Notes under the pieces: model-generated
Database searches by the model: none
Seen by the model: the letters and a program-made list of their open reading frames with translations, nothing else
Told to the model about the DNA's origin: nothing
Translations under genes and position numbers: made by a program
Shown: positions 16,801 through 25,914 of the stretch, piece by piece
Position numbering within the stretch: the first letter of the stretch is position 1
Layout: each line of letters starts with the position of its first letter
Source: Staphylococcus nepalensis
Lineage (GTDB): Bacteria > Bacillota > Bacilli > Staphylococcales > Staphylococcaceae
Assembly (NCBI RefSeq): GCF_014635045.1
Contig: NZ_BMCF01000004.1
Coordinates: 1 to 64,000, forward strand
Reading direction: 5' to 3'
DNA length: 64,000 nt

Positions 16801-17073
16801 TTAATTTCTCACAATATCTTTACTCGTTTCAATAATAAATAAAACAAGTAAAGTCAGGCAAACAGAACCAACAAGCGTTGGGATAATAAAGAACATGGCT
16901 GTCGAGTTTGATATAGCCTCACCTGTAGAATTTAACATGGTTACTCCAATGAATGCGCCAATTACTGCTGAAATCGTGCTAATAATAAGGTTAGTCATTT
17001 TATTATTAGTTAACCAAATTGAAAATGTCACCCCAACGATTACACCTATTACGATTGTAATAATAAAATCCAT
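16801..17073 (-). CDS. Small three-helix membrane protein
   Basis: A 90-residue hydrophobic protein with three predicted membrane helices: FIITIVIGVIVGVTFSIWL, NLIISTISAVIGAFIGVTM, and FFIIPTLVGSVCLTLLVLFI. The start is ATG 17073, because AGGAGG lies seven bases upstream; the frame runs open to 17130 without such a site. Gly-rich helices recall small GlsB/YeaQ-type stress membrane proteins, but the match is not strong enough to name it. Confidence 0.65.
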   Translation of the reverse strand: MDFIITIVIGVIVGVTFSIWLTNNKMTNLIISTISAVIGAFIGVTMLNSTGEAISNSTAMFFIIPTLVGSVCLTLLVLFIIETSKDIVRN

Positions 17074-17376
17074 CAAATCCCTCCTATAGTATAGTGTTTC
17101 TATCTGCGTATACCATTTATTTAAACACACCAGAACATGGTACGATGCCTAACATTTATAAGAATACAACTTACATATTCTGCTTATAAATTCAATAACC
17201 TCAAAAAAGTATATTAAACACATAAAACTAAAATTTTGGTTTTAGAAAAAGTTTATTTTCTAAATTAAATAATAAGCAAACGCCCTACCTTCAGCCTACG
17301 TATTGCTCAAAAAAAGTTAAACCATACAGTGAACAGTAACCAAACGTACGCTTTTTACATTTTCATAAATTTAGCT

Positions 17377-17502
17377 CTACGCATCCAAAAGTAAAATAGA
17401 TATATTAAAATCTTCAGTGATTGATTTAATGGATATTTCGTTATCTGCATGTAATTTTATTATTTTACGACGTTGGGGCTCCACCATTGCTTGAAACACA
17501 TT
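17377..17502 (-). pseudogene. ArsR-type regulator remnant
   Basis: Directly after the SRPBCC gene the minus strand reads VFQAMVEPQRRKIIKL then NEISIKSITEDFNIS, which is the first helix and start of the HTH of ArsR regulators that normally pair with SRPBCC (AHSA1-like) proteins. The frame ends at a stop at 17377 after only 40 residues, before the recognition helix (expected RPAISKHL-like) appears. No ATG or ribosome-binding site precedes it. It is a truncated fossil. Confidence 0.7.
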
Positions 17503-17514
17503 ATAGTTTTTGTA

Positions 17515-17928
17515 TTATTCATTAGCATTTAGATACTTAGGAAGGTTCATCTTCACTATTTCTTCCCAGCCGTCATCCATAAATCCTTGTACAACAGAGT
17601 GTGGTTGGCCAAACTCTGTTTCTTTTTCTTCATCCCAACCAGAATGTATCAGTATAAATTCTGTTGTACTATCATCTATTTGTTTAAGTTGGAATGTTAC
17701 GGTCCAATCTTTTCCCCAATCAAAACTTAAGCTATCTTTAGGGTTTAGTTCTGTTACTTTACATGGGGATGCCCCATATTCTCCAGCGTAAAGCGTAAAT
17801 TCTTTGCCTAACTTAGCTTCAAAATCATTTGGCATCCACCAAGAAGTTATACCTTCTGATGTTGAAATGGCGTGCCAAACTTTATCTTTACTTGCTTTGA
17901 GCATAACTACTTTTTCTATTTGTGACAT
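17515..17928 (-). CDS. SRPBCC-domain protein (AHSA1-like)
   Basis: A 137-residue START/SRPBCC-fold protein with the usual features: IEKVVMLKASKDKVWHAISTSEGITSWW at the N-terminus, a central GEFTL-type strand replaced by GKEFTLYAGEYG, LSFDWGKDWTVTFQLK, and a final amphipathic helix GWEEIVKMNLPKYL. Such proteins bind hydrophobic ligands and often sit beside ArsR regulators, as the remnant here shows. A good Shine-Dalgarno (GGAGGTG at 17953-17959) is six bases from an in-frame ATA at 17946, whereas the ATG used here (17928) has no site in position. The original start may have mutated. Confidence 0.8.
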   Translation of the reverse strand: MSQIEKVVMLKASKDKVWHAISTSEGITSWWMPNDFEAKLGKEFTLYAGEYGASPCKVTELNPKDSLSFDWGKDWTVTFQLKQIDDSTTEFILIHSGWDEEKETEFGQPHSVVQGFMDDGWEEIVKMNLPKYLNANE

Positions 17929-18183
17929 TTTGTTACTATTGTTTATCTATGACACCTCCGTGTTTGATGTAACACCTTTTAGTGTTATATTCAGCATAGT
18001 TATTTTATTTAAATATATAATACTTCTTTCAAAAACCATACTATTTCCCTATTATTATTCTATTTATAAAAAATAATTTTAAAAAACTTATCTATTAAAC
18101 TTATCAAAATTAAATATTGTATTTTTCTTTAGACAAAACTGTATTTGGTGAAACTATATCTTTTTAAAACCTTCATTGATGGA

Positions 18184-18735
18184 TTATAAAATAGTCCTAT
18201 TTAATTTTTCTTCTAATAATGACCAAGCTTCATAAAAATGCTCATCTAAATGAATCGGTCTAAAACCAAAATCAAGATACATATTAATCGCTTGGTAACT
18301 CGTCGTTTGAGAAGTTAAATAAACTTGGTTATGATATTTGGCTATAAGTTTCATTGTGGCAGATAATAGTGGTTTAGATAAATGCTTGCCTTGGTATTCA
18401 GGTATGATTGCTACCCAGTGAATACGACCCATTGTATGGCGTTCATCTGTTAATCGTCCGTACCAAGCGGTTGCAGTGCCAATGACTTCTCCTTTAGCAT
18501 TTTCTATAAATAAACATCGTTGTTCCATTTGGTCTAAGTAGGGACCAAATTCATCATTAAAATGGCATAACGCTTGGTTTATAGTATTAAATTCGTTAAC
18601 GCTTGTTTCTACATTAGCCCATTTTAATTGTTCACCTTTTTGAAAATGGCGAATTTTATAACCATTGGGTAATCCGTAATCTGGTATATGATCTAATTGA
18701 TCTCTTAGCATCTGTAATTTAAAATATTTCATCAT
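18184..18735 (-). CDS. GNAT family N-acetyltransferase
   Basis: A 183-residue protein with the GNAT core in its second half: IHWVAIIPEYQGKHLSKPLLSATMKL is the acetyl-CoA-binding motif A (V..i.PeyqGkg), followed by VYLTSQTTSYQAINMYLDFGF, the motif B region. The N-terminal part supplies the substrate side and is not diagnostic. AAGGAG is seven bases upstream of the ATG. It is a single gene. The substrate cannot be predicted. Confidence 0.82.
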   Translation of the reverse strand: MMKYFKLQMLRDQLDHIPDYGLPNGYKIRHFQKGEQLKWANVETSVNEFNTINQALCHFNDEFGPYLDQMEQRCLFIENAKGEVIGTATAWYGRLTDERHTMGRIHWVAIIPEYQGKHLSKPLLSATMKLIAKYHNQVYLTSQTTSYQAINMYLDFGFRPIHLDEHFYEAWSLLEEKLNRTIL

Positions 18736-18830
18736 TATCTAACTCCTTATAACTCCGATCAAATTAAAACTTGTGTTTTTAAAATCATTTAGCATTATGC
18801 TAAAAAATATAAATGTTGTACATAAAACAA

Positions 18831-18861
18831 GAGACTAAGATATAAATAACTTCTTAGTCTC
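18831..18861 (-). terminator. Terminator after the Cse60-like gene
   Basis: GAGACTAAGA / TCTTAGTCTC, ten base pairs with an eleven-base loop, followed on the minus strand by TTGTTTTATG. Confidence 0.65.
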
Positions 18862-18974
18862 AAATATAGCTATGGATTATGGTTGTTATAATAAGTCAAC
18901 GCGTTAACACGCGCTTTATTCAATCCGAGTCGCTTTATAAACCGCAAACACAACAGTTTAAAAATGGTTTTTGA

Positions 18975-19172
18975 TTAAATTTCTTTAATAAAAGTTAATA
19001 TCGCATGAAATTCTTCTTCATCCGATGAAAATGTGCGCTCTTCGATTTCACGTATTGTACTATTTAATAATTTATATTCTGAAACTTCTTCATCTTTTAA
19101 ATATGCGTTGATGCTACTTTCTAATTCTTTTAAAGAATGTGCTTTGATAGTGCTTAATTTTATTTCTTGCAT
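18975..19172 (-). CDS. Small Cse60-like protein
   Basis: A 65-residue acidic protein. The pattern SLKELESSINAYLKDEEV, then YKLLNSTI and a closing EEFHAILTFIKEI resembles the Cse60 family (named from a Bacillus sporulation gene), in which an N-terminal LE..iN.FL helix and a terminal FsAmi.Y strand are conserved. Staphylococci do not sporulate, so the role must differ. A GGGGATG Shine-Dalgarno region lies upstream of the ATG at 19172. It is a single gene with its own terminator. Identification is by pattern only. Confidence 0.55.
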   Translation of the reverse strand: MQEIKLSTIKAHSLKELESSINAYLKDEEVSEYKLLNSTIREIEERTFSSDEEEFHAILTFIKEI

Positions 19173-19515
19173 TTAAATACATCCCCTTTTTGTAATTGTA
19201 TATTTCTATTATTTAAAAAACACAAAATCTCATGATTAAAAAATAATTCCAAACATATATACATTATACACTTTATCAATGAATTTAATCTTATTTTTCA
19301 AAATTATATTACATATCACGCATGATTTAGAATCTAATAAATATGTTAAAAATACATATTTTTAACATGACACATAAATACAATCTAAACCACTTATACA
19401 AACAAAGGTAGGTGCAGAAAATTAGAAAAAATTATTCAAGACAAAGAAGTATTGTAAAATTTGCACATACAAATTGCCCCCAAATACTAATATTGATAAA
19501 AAAAGGCGCAAAAAA

Positions 19516-19557
19516 AGCAATCCGAATTTATTCGTATAGAAGAAGATTCGGATTGCT
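19516..19557 (-). terminator. Terminator of the glnRA operon
   Basis: AGCAATCCGAAT / ATTCGGATTGCT stem followed on the minus strand by seven T and GCGCC. It lies 36 bp after the glnA stop. Confidence 0.9.
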
Positions 19558-19592
19558 GATATTACTAGTGTTTTGCCCCTTTTGCTTAGCAC

Positions 19593-20933
19593 CTAGTATT
19601 GTTTTAAATATTGTTCTCTTTCCCATTCAGAAACTTGGGTCCTGTAATAATCCCACTCAATTGATTTAGAATTGATAAATTGATTATAAATATGGTTACC
19701 TAAAGCTTCTTTAATAGAATCATTTTCTCTCATCGCTTTGATAGCTGTATATAAAGTTGAAGGTAAATCTTGAATACCCACTGCTTCACGTTCTTCACGA
19801 TTCATTTCATAAATATTTTGATTTACGGGTTCAGGTACTTCTAATTTATTTTCAATACCATCTAAGCCTGCTTGCAAGATAGCTGCTAATGCTAAGTATG
19901 GATTAGCTGCAGGGTCAACAGAACGGACTTCCACACGTGTTGATAAACCACGTGAAGTTGGTACACGTATTAATGGAGAACGGTTTTTACCACTCCAAGC
20001 AATATAGCAAGGCGCTTCATAACCTGGAACTAAACGTTTATAAGAATTAACTAAAGGATTACATACACCTGTTAAACCGCGTGCATTTTTAAGAATTCCG
20101 GCAATAAAGTGGTAAGCATCTTTAGTCATTTGCATATCACCTTCAGGATCATAAAAGGCATTTTCTTTACCTTTAAATAGTGACATATTAAAGTGCATTC
20201 CGCTTCCATTTACACCGAATAACGGTTTTGGCATGAAAGTTGCATGTAGATTATGTTGACGTGCGATTGTTTTGACAACTAATTTGAACGTTTGAATGTT
20301 ATCACATGCAGTGATTGCATCTGCGTATTTAAAATCAATTTCATGTTGACCTGGTGCCACTTCATGGTGACTTGCTTCAATATCGAAGCCCATATCTTCT
20401 AACTCTAAAACAATGTCACGACGACAGTTTTCACCTAAATCTGTAGGTGCAAGGTCGAAATAACCGCCATTATCATTTAATTCTAATGTTGGTTCACCTT
20501 TCTCATCTAATTTGAATAAGAAGAATTCTGGCTCAGGTCCTAAATTTAACTCAGAAAAACCTAAGTCTTGCATATTTTTTAATACACGTTTTAAGTTTGC
20601 GCGTGGGTCACCTTCAAATGGTGTACCGTCTGTTTTATATACATCACAGATTAGACGAGCCACTTTGCCTTGACCAGCTGTCCACGGGAAAATAACCCAA
20701 GTGTCTAAATCTGGATATAAATACATGTCTGATTCTTCAATACGCACAAAGCCTTCGATTGAAGATCCATCAAACATCATTTGATTATCTAAAACTTTTT
20801 CTAATTGGCTAACTGGCACTTCTACGTTTTTAATTACACCTAAAATGTCAGTAAATTGTAAACGTAAGTACCTGACATTTTCTTCCTTAGCGAACTTGTG
20901 AATGTCTTCCTTTGTAAATGAACGTTTTGCCAT
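19593..20933 (-). CDS. glnA: Glutamine synthetase type I
   Basis: A 446-residue GSI-alpha enzyme forming glutamine from glutamate, ammonia and ATP. Signature segments are [18 protein letters not shown] near residue 60, the metal/glutamate site [31 protein letters not shown] and NRSPLIRVP. The ATG at 20933 is used because GGGGGA lies upstream at a proper distance; the open frame extends five codons further. In Firmicutes, feedback-inhibited GS also controls GlnR by direct contact. It is 20 bp downstream of glnR in the same operon. Confidence 0.96.
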   Translation of the reverse strand: MAKRSFTKEDIHKFAKEENVRYLRLQFTDILGVIKNVEVPVSQLEKVLDNQMMFDGSSIEGFVRIEESDMYLYPDLDTWVIFPWTAGQGKVARLICDVYKTDGTPFEGDPRANLKRVLKNMQDLGFSELNLGPEPEFFLFKLDEKGEPTLELNDNGGYFDLAPTDLGENCRRDIVLELEDMGFDIEASHHEVAPGQHEIDFKYADAITACDNIQTFKLVVKTIARQHNLHATFMPKPLFGVNGSGMHFNMSLFKGKENAFYDPEGDMQMTKDAYHFIAGILKNARGLTGVCNPLVNSYKRLVPGYEAPCYIAWSGKNRSPLIRVPTSRGLSTRVEVRSVDPAANPYLALAAILQAGLDGIENKLEVPEPVNQNIYEMNREEREAVGIQDLPSTLYTAIKAMRENDSIKEALGNHIYNQFINSKSIEWDYYRTQVSEWEREQYLKQY

Positions 20934-20953
20934 TATAATGTCCCCCATTAATT

Positions 20954-21322
20954 TTATTTGATAAATCGAGATAAATCTCCACGATTTATCGGAATCGCTT
21001 CTCGTTGTGGTTTCTGTGTAGCATCAACTATCATTTGTTTTCTTGTTTCTTGTTCATTGTCAGATAGGTGATCTTGTTCGTTGTTTAAAATTTGTTTGAT
21101 TCCTTTTAAGTTAAAACCTTTTTCATTCAGTCTTTTTATCTCTAAAAGGCGATCCAAATCATTTAACGAAAAAAGTCGTTTATTTCCTTCTGATCTTTCT
21201 GGCTTAATCAGTTCATGTGTTTCATAATAACGAACTTGTCTAGCGCTTAATTCGCTTAATTTTGTAACAACACTCATAGAGAAGACTGGCATGTTGCGTC
21301 TTATCGTATCTTTTGACTCCAA
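20954..21322 (-). CDS. glnR: MerR-family nitrogen regulator GlnR
   Basis: A 122-residue MerR-type repressor. The DNA-binding part reads [37 protein letters not shown], and the C-terminal tail (ending GDLSRFIK) is the region through which GlnR senses feedback-inhibited glutamine synthetase. The start is TTG at 21322 with GAGG eight bases upstream, giving the usual 122-residue length; the frame is open to 21382 without support. It is the first gene of glnRA and has a perfect GlnR box in its promoter. Confidence 0.93.
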   Translation of the reverse strand: MESKDTIRRNMPVFSMSVVTKLSELSARQVRYYETHELIKPERSEGNKRLFSLNDLDRLLEIKRLNEKGFNLKGIKQILNNEQDHLSDNEQETRKQMIVDATQKPQREAIPINRGDLSRFIK

Positions 21323-21353
21323 TCCAATCACCTCTATTTTTGAACTTGTATAT

Positions 21354-21404
21354 AATTTAGCATAATTAATAAATGATTTCAAAAATATGTTAGGTTTTCT
21401 AACA
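21354..21404 (-). promoter_or_regulatory. glnRA promoter with GlnR box
   Basis: TGTTAGGTTTTCTAACA (21388-21404) matches the GlnR/TnrA consensus TGTNA-N7-TNACA exactly. Immediately downstream on the minus strand are TTGAAA (21377-21382) and TAAATT (21354-21359), 17 bp apart. GlnR binding beside the -35 gives autorepression under good nitrogen supply. Confidence 0.8.
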
Positions 21405-21494
21405 TCAGCAGTTAATCCTTGATACGAACAGTTTTAAGCAATGTTCTTTATTTTATAACATTGAATATTCCAAAAAATCTTAAAATTAAATAAA

Positions 21495-21566
21495 AAATCC
21501 ACATGATAATCCCGTTTCACTCAAAATATAAATTACATAAGTGAACACGCGAATCATTGTGGATTT
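21495..21566 (-). terminator. Terminator downstream of the PLP-enzyme gene
   Basis: Arms AAATCCACATGAT and ATCATTGTGGATTT with a long loop that has its own GTTTCACT / AAGTGAA pairing. On the minus strand it is followed by TTTTATTTAA. Confidence 0.7.
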
Positions 21567-21574
21567 AATTTATC

Positions 21575-22807
21575 TTAAATTTGTTGTTGTAATTTTTGTG
21601 CAGCTCTTGCCACAGCTAGTTTAACATGTTCATATGTCAAACCGCCTTGCACATAAGCTTCATATGGTGGTCTAATGGGACCATCCGCTGATAATTCAAT
21701 TGAAGATCCTTGAATAAAAGTACCGGCCGCCATAATCACATCGTCTTCATACCCTGGCATATATGAAGGTTCAGGACTGAAATGTGCATTGATAGGAGAT
21801 GCTTCTTGAATACTTTGACAAAATTGAATCATTTGTTCTTTTGTATCAAATGCAACTGTTTGAATTAAATCTGTTCTCAGTTCATTGTATCTTGGTGTTG
21901 TGCGCATATTCATTTTTTCTAATAATAAGCTTGTAAATAACGCGCCTTTTAAGCTCTGGCTTACAACATGAGGTGCTAAGAAAAACCCTTGGTACATTTC
22001 TTGCAAGGAATATAATGAAGCACCGGCTTCTTTTCCAATACCAGGTGCTGTTAAACGATATCCACATCTTTCAACTAATGCAGCTTTTCCAACAATATAT
22101 CCGCCGATTTTAGCCAGTCCGCCGCCCGGGTTTTTAATTAATGAACCTGCCATTAAATCAGCACCACATTCAATAGGTTCACGTTTCTCAACAAATTCTC
22201 CATAACAATTATCAACAAAGACAATCACTTCCGGATGTTTCGCTTTGATTTGATTAATAGCTCTTTCAATTTTTGCTAAATCAATAGATGGTCGTTGATC
22301 ATAACCTTTAGAACGTTGAATCGCAATGACTTTAGTTTGAGGTTTAATATTATTTAAAACAGCGTCAATATCAATGTCATCTTGTTTTAAATCCACTTTA
22401 CTGTATGCAATACCATGTTCTTTTAAACTTTCTATACCATTGCCATTGATGCCTATCACTTCTAATAATGTATCATATGGATTACCAGTAATATATAATA
22501 ATTCTTCCCCATGTTTTAAGAGGCTTTGTAACGCAATAGTTATAGCATGTGTGCCAGATATAATCTGTGGGCGCACGATTGCGTCTTCTGCTTTAAATGT
22601 ATGTGCATAAATTGCTTCTAAATGATCTCTACCAATATCATCGTAACCATAACCTGTGGTGCCGAGTAAATCACTTTCTGTTGCTTTAACAGCATGAAAA
22701 GCATCTAACACTTTTTCTTGATTTCTATAAGCTGTTGCTTCTATTTTCTTAAAATAGGGGTCTAACATCGTTTCAGTGTCTGCTATTAATTGCTCTATCT
22801 TCTCCAT
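21575..22807 (-). CDS. Methionine gamma-lyase/aluminium-resistance family PLP protein (YnbB-like)
   Basis: A 410-residue fold-type I PLP-dependent protein of the family annotated as aluminium resistance protein or methionine gamma-lyase-like (YnbB in Bacillus). It shows TGYGYDDIGRDHLEAIYAHTFKAEDA at the N-terminus, the PLP-binding GTHAITIAL, VFVDNCYGEF with the pyridine-contacting Asp, and the Schiff-base lysine in GSLIKNPGGGLAKIGG. The gene follows hflX by 15 bp and precedes glnR, the same order as in other Firmicutes. The in vivo reaction is unknown; the aluminium label is historical. Confidence 0.88.
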   Translation of the reverse strand: MEKIEQLIADTETMLDPYFKKIEATAYRNQEKVLDAFHAVKATESDLLGTTGYGYDDIGRDHLEAIYAHTFKAEDAIVRPQIISGTHAITIALQSLLKHGEELLYITGNPYDTLLEVIGINGNGIESLKEHGIAYSKVDLKQDDIDIDAVLNNIKPQTKVIAIQRSKGYDQRPSIDLAKIERAINQIKAKHPEVIVFVDNCYGEFVEKREPIECGADLMAGSLIKNPGGGLAKIGGYIVGKAALVERCGYRLTAPGIGKEAGASLYSLQEMYQGFFLAPHVVSQSLKGALFTSLLLEKMNMRTTPRYNELRTDLIQTVAFDTKEQMIQFCQSIQEASPINAHFSPEPSYMPGYEDDVIMAAGTFIQGSSIELSADGPIRPPYEAYVQGGLTYEHVKLAVARAAQKLQQQI

Positions 22808-22822
22808 TACCCATTCTTCTTT

Positions 22823-24058
22823 CTATTCTTTTTTAAAACCTTTCACTTCATATGTTGCATCATCTTCATTAAAATTCAATTCTGAGACGAGTGTATGCTG
22901 TTTTAAGAAGTATAACCTATCAGCATTGTTGCTTGGCACACTTTCTTCATAATAAGTGAGCGCTGCTTTCACTTGCTCAATCAGCATTTGTTTCACTTTG
23001 TCTTTATCTTCATCATTTTTACTAGAAACAAAAACGGATGGTAAGTTCGTTGTGGGCAGTGGCCCCTCATGTAAATCTTTTTTATTAAATATAATTGCTT
23101 GTGGGATATGCCCCATGTCTAAGTCATCAACAATTCGATTGACAGTATCATATTGAACACGGTATTCTGGATGGCTACTATCAACCACATGCAATAACAA
23201 ATCTGCGCCTTTCGCTTCTTCTAAGGTAGATTTAAAAGCAGCGATTAAAGTTGTGGGCAGTTTCTGTATAAAGCCAACAGTATCAGAAATAATTAAATTA
23301 AATCCCTCGTTAATTTGAATCTGTCTCGTTTTAGGATCCAATGTAGCAAATAATAAATTTTTTTCATAAGTCACTTCATCAGCTAATACATTAAACCATG
23401 ATGATTTACCGGCGTTGGTATAACCAACAAGGGCTACTTGGAACACATTATTCTGTTCACGCTTATTACGATATCGTTCACGATGCTCAACAACTGTTTC
23501 TAATTGATGTTTGATTTCATTCATCCGCGTTCTAATGTGACGACGGTCCATTTCTAATTTGGTTTCACCTGGACCTCTTGTACCGATACCGCCACCTAAA
23601 CGCGACAAGCTACGACCATGGCCTTGGAGGCGTGGTAATAAATAATCTAATTGCGCAAGCTCTACCTGTAATTTACCTTCCTTACTTCGCGCTCTCAATG
23701 CAAAGATTTCTAATATCAACTGTGTTCTGTCTATAATTTTGACATTCAGGTTACCATTCAATGTTTTTGACTGTGCCGTCGTCAATTCATCATTGGCTAC
23801 TACAACGTCTATGTCATTCATTTCAACATATGCTTTTATATCTTCTAATTTTCCTTTACCTACGTAGTATTTATTATCAAAATGATTTCTATTTTGCGTA
23901 AACTGCGCTTGTACATTAAGTTGGCACGTTTCTGACAATGAAGCTAGTTCTTCCATTGTGGATTCAAAATCAAATACTTCATCGGATTGAGCATGAACTC
24001 CGACTAAAATGGCTGATTCTAATTCTTTTTTAGTCGTATGTGTGTGTTGTTGGCTCAT
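22823..24058 (-). CDS. hflX: GTPase HflX
   Basis: A 411-residue ribosome-associated GTPase that in other bacteria splits stalled 70S or 100S ribosomes. It has the N-terminal HflX domain, the Gly-rich linker GRSLSRLGGGIGTRGPGETKLE, the P-loop GYTNAGKSSWFN, the switch-region DPKTRQI with DTVGFIQKLP, and the NKKD base-specificity motif. ATG 24058 is chosen because AGAGGTG is six bases upstream; the open frame runs to 24076. It is followed by the PLP-enzyme gene as a likely operon. Confidence 0.95.
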   Translation of the reverse strand: MSQQHTHTTKKELESAILVGVHAQSDEVFDFESTMEELASLSETCQLNVQAQFTQNRNHFDNKYYVGKGKLEDIKAYVEMNDIDVVVANDELTTAQSKTLNGNLNVKIIDRTQLILEIFALRARSKEGKLQVELAQLDYLLPRLQGHGRSLSRLGGGIGTRGPGETKLEMDRRHIRTRMNEIKHQLETVVEHRERYRNKREQNNVFQVALVGYTNAGKSSWFNVLADEVTYEKNLLFATLDPKTRQIQINEGFNLIISDTVGFIQKLPTTLIAAFKSTLEEAKGADLLLHVVDSSHPEYRVQYDTVNRIVDDLDMGHIPQAIIFNKKDLHEGPLPTTNLPSVFVSSKNDEDKDKVKQMLIEQVKAALTYYEESVPSNNADRLYFLKQHTLVSELNFNEDDATYEVKGFKKE

Positions 24059-24161
24059 AACATGCACCTCTTTCAAAGTTTTCTTAGCTATTCTATCATA
24101 GTGTTAATATAAAGACTATAAACTTAAATTATGTTAGATTAATAATAAGAGGTGACGCAAT

Positions 24162-24635
24162 ATGACTATATACGATATAGAAGTTCAGAAACCAAATGGA
24201 GAGACTTATAAATTAGAAGCATATAAAGATAAAGTACTGTTAATTGTTAACACTGCAAGTGAATGTGGTTTCACACCACAGTTTGAAGGCTTGCAAGCGT
24301 TATACGAAAATTATAAAGACCAAGGTTTCGTTGTTTTAGGTTTCCCATGCAACCAGTTTGGTGGTCAAGAACCAGGGACAGGGGAAGAAGCTACACAAAG
24401 TTGCAAAATCAATTATGGTGTGTCATTTCCAATGCACGAAAAAATTGACGTTAAAGGGGAAAATCAACATCCTTTATACCAATTCTTAACAGAACAACAA
24501 AATGGTTTCTTCAATGAAAAAATCAAATGGAACTTCACTAAATTTTTAATTGATAGAAATGGTAACGTAGTTAAACGTTTCTCTCCTCAAAAAAAACCAA
24601 GTCAAATTGAATCTGAAATTGAATCACTGCTTTAA
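24162..24635 (+). CDS. bsaA: Glutathione peroxidase family protein (thiol peroxidase)
   Basis: A 157-residue glutathione-peroxidase-fold enzyme. The catalytic position is Cys in [11 protein letters not shown] at about residue 36, not selenocysteine; the second signature [13 protein letters not shown] and the active-site Trp in [10 protein letters not shown] are present. Such bacterial Cys-GPx enzymes usually reduce peroxides with thioredoxin or other thiols. It is transcribed from its own promoter on the plus strand, between minus-strand hfq and hflX, and ends in a strong bidirectional terminator. Confidence 0.92.
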   Translation: MTIYDIEVQKPNGETYKLEAYKDKVLLIVNTASECGFTPQFEGLQALYENYKDQGFVVLGFPCNQFGGQEPGTGEEATQSCKINYGVSFPMHEKIDVKGENQHPLYQFLTEQQNGFFNEKIKWNFTKFLIDRNGNVVKRFSPQKKPSQIESEIESLL

Positions 24636-24662
24636 ACTTAACCAATTATGAATTAATTAAAA

Positions 24663-24702
24663 AAGCTACGCTTGATTATTAAAAATCAAGCGTAGCTTCT
24701 TA
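24663..24702. terminator. Bidirectional terminator between gpx and hfq
   Basis: AAGCTACGCTTGATT / AATCAAGCGTAGCTT, fifteen base pairs with a short loop and T-rich flanks. It separates two convergent genes. Confidence 0.9.
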
Positions 24703-24737
24703 TTATTTAAAGTATGCAAAATATATTGTTAGAAAAA

Positions 24738-24956
24738 TTATGCTTCGTCAACTGTATCATCAATTGTAAATGTACTGATTGCATGTTTATAAATTAGATG
24801 TTGCTTACCTTGTGTTAATAAACAAACTAAGCTATCATCATAATCTTCAATAATTCCCTTCATTTGAAAACCATTAACTAAAAAAACAATGACTTTAGTT
24901 TGATCATTTTTAAATTGTCCTAGGAATTTATCTTGGATGTTTTCTGTTGTATTCAT
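24738..24956 (-). CDS. hfq: RNA chaperone Hfq
   Basis: A 72-residue Sm-like RNA-binding protein. Sm1 is seen as FLGQFKNDQTKVIVFLVNG with GFQMKGIIEDYD, and Sm2 as LIYKHAISTF, the staphylococcal version of the YKHAI motif. It forms a hexamer that binds sRNAs; in staphylococci its role is limited and debated. The gene begins one base after the miaA stop, the conserved miaA-hfq pair. Confidence 0.92.
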   Translation of the reverse strand: MNTTENIQDKFLGQFKNDQTKVIVFLVNGFQMKGIIEDYDDSLVCLLTQGKQHLIYKHAISTFTIDDTVDEA

Positions 24957-24957
24957 G

Positions 24958-25914
24958 TTATGTACTCCTTTTATTTATTTGGACTGAAACTTCATCTAAC
25001 ATCAATGAAAGTGACATTTTCTCTCTATCTAACCATACTACGTCGAGCTTGTTTTTGAACCAAGTCATTTGTCGTTTTGCATAATTTCTAGAATGCTTTT
25101 TCAATTTATTTGTTGCTTCATCTAGATTAGACTCATTTTTAATTACAGGTAACATCTCTTTATATCCGATAGCTTGCATACTTTGACAAGTTTCAAAACC
25201 ATCTTCAACGAGTTGTTTCACTTCATTAAGTAATCCGCGTTCCAACATTATATCTACACGTTTATTAATTCTTTGATATAAAGTTTCGCGTGACATTTCT
25301 ATCCCTATTAATAATGTATCATAATTCACCGTATATTGTTGACTTTTCTTACGAGAACTTAAAAGTTTTTTTGTTTTTAAGTAATATTCTATCGCTCTAC
25401 GTACTCTTTTTCGATTGTTTGGGTGGATATTGTCAGCTGAGGCTTTATCAAACGAAGCTAAATAACCATGCAAATGTACATTAGAAAGTGAATCTAATTC
25501 ACTTAAAGTTGCGTCTACGTATTTTTGTCTTTCTTCTGAAATAGCCTCATCTTCAAAGGCGTAATCATAAATTAATGATTGAATATATAAGCCAGTACCA
25601 CCTACAATAATAGGTATACGCCCTCTATTGATAATTTCTTTTATTAATCGCTGTGCGCTTTTTTTGAAGTCATATGCAGAAAATGTTTCATTAGGTTCGA
25701 GCATATCTATCATATGATGCGGTATGCCCTCCATCTCACCTTCTGTTATTTTTGCTGTTCCGATATCCATATGTTTATAGACCTGCATGGAATCTCCGCT
25801 AATAATCTCACCGTTGAATTTTTTGGCTAGTTCAATACTTAATTCTGTTTTACCTACAGCCGTAGGACCCACCAACGCAACTATAAAAGGCTTGTCGCTA
25901 TGCACTTGTATCAA
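24958..25914 (-). CDS. miaA: tRNA dimethylallyltransferase
   Basis: A 318-residue enzyme that adds the dimethylallyl group to N6 of A37 in tRNAs reading UNN codons. The P-loop GPTAVGKTELS, the substrate-binding DSMQVYKHMDIGTAK, GGTGLYIQSL and the closing RQMTWFKNK segment are all present. MiaB, which adds the methylthio group to the same base, is encoded in this window at 39657-41198. Its ATG overlaps the end of the alpha/beta-hydrolase gene by four bases, indicating coupling. Confidence 0.95.
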   Translation of the reverse strand: MIQVHSDKPFIVALVGPTAVGKTELSIELAKKFNGEIISGDSMQVYKHMDIGTAKITEGEMEGIPHHMIDMLEPNETFSAYDFKKSAQRLIKEIINRGRIPIIVGGTGLYIQSLIYDYAFEDEAISEERQKYVDATLSELDSLSNVHLHGYLASFDKASADNIHPNNRKRVRRAIEYYLKTKKLLSSRKKSQQYTVNYDTLLIGIEMSRETLYQRINKRVDIMLERGLLNEVKQLVEDGFETCQSMQAIGYKEMLPVIKNESNLDEATNKLKKHSRNYAKRQMTWFKNKLDVVWLDREKMSLSLMLDEVSVQINKRST

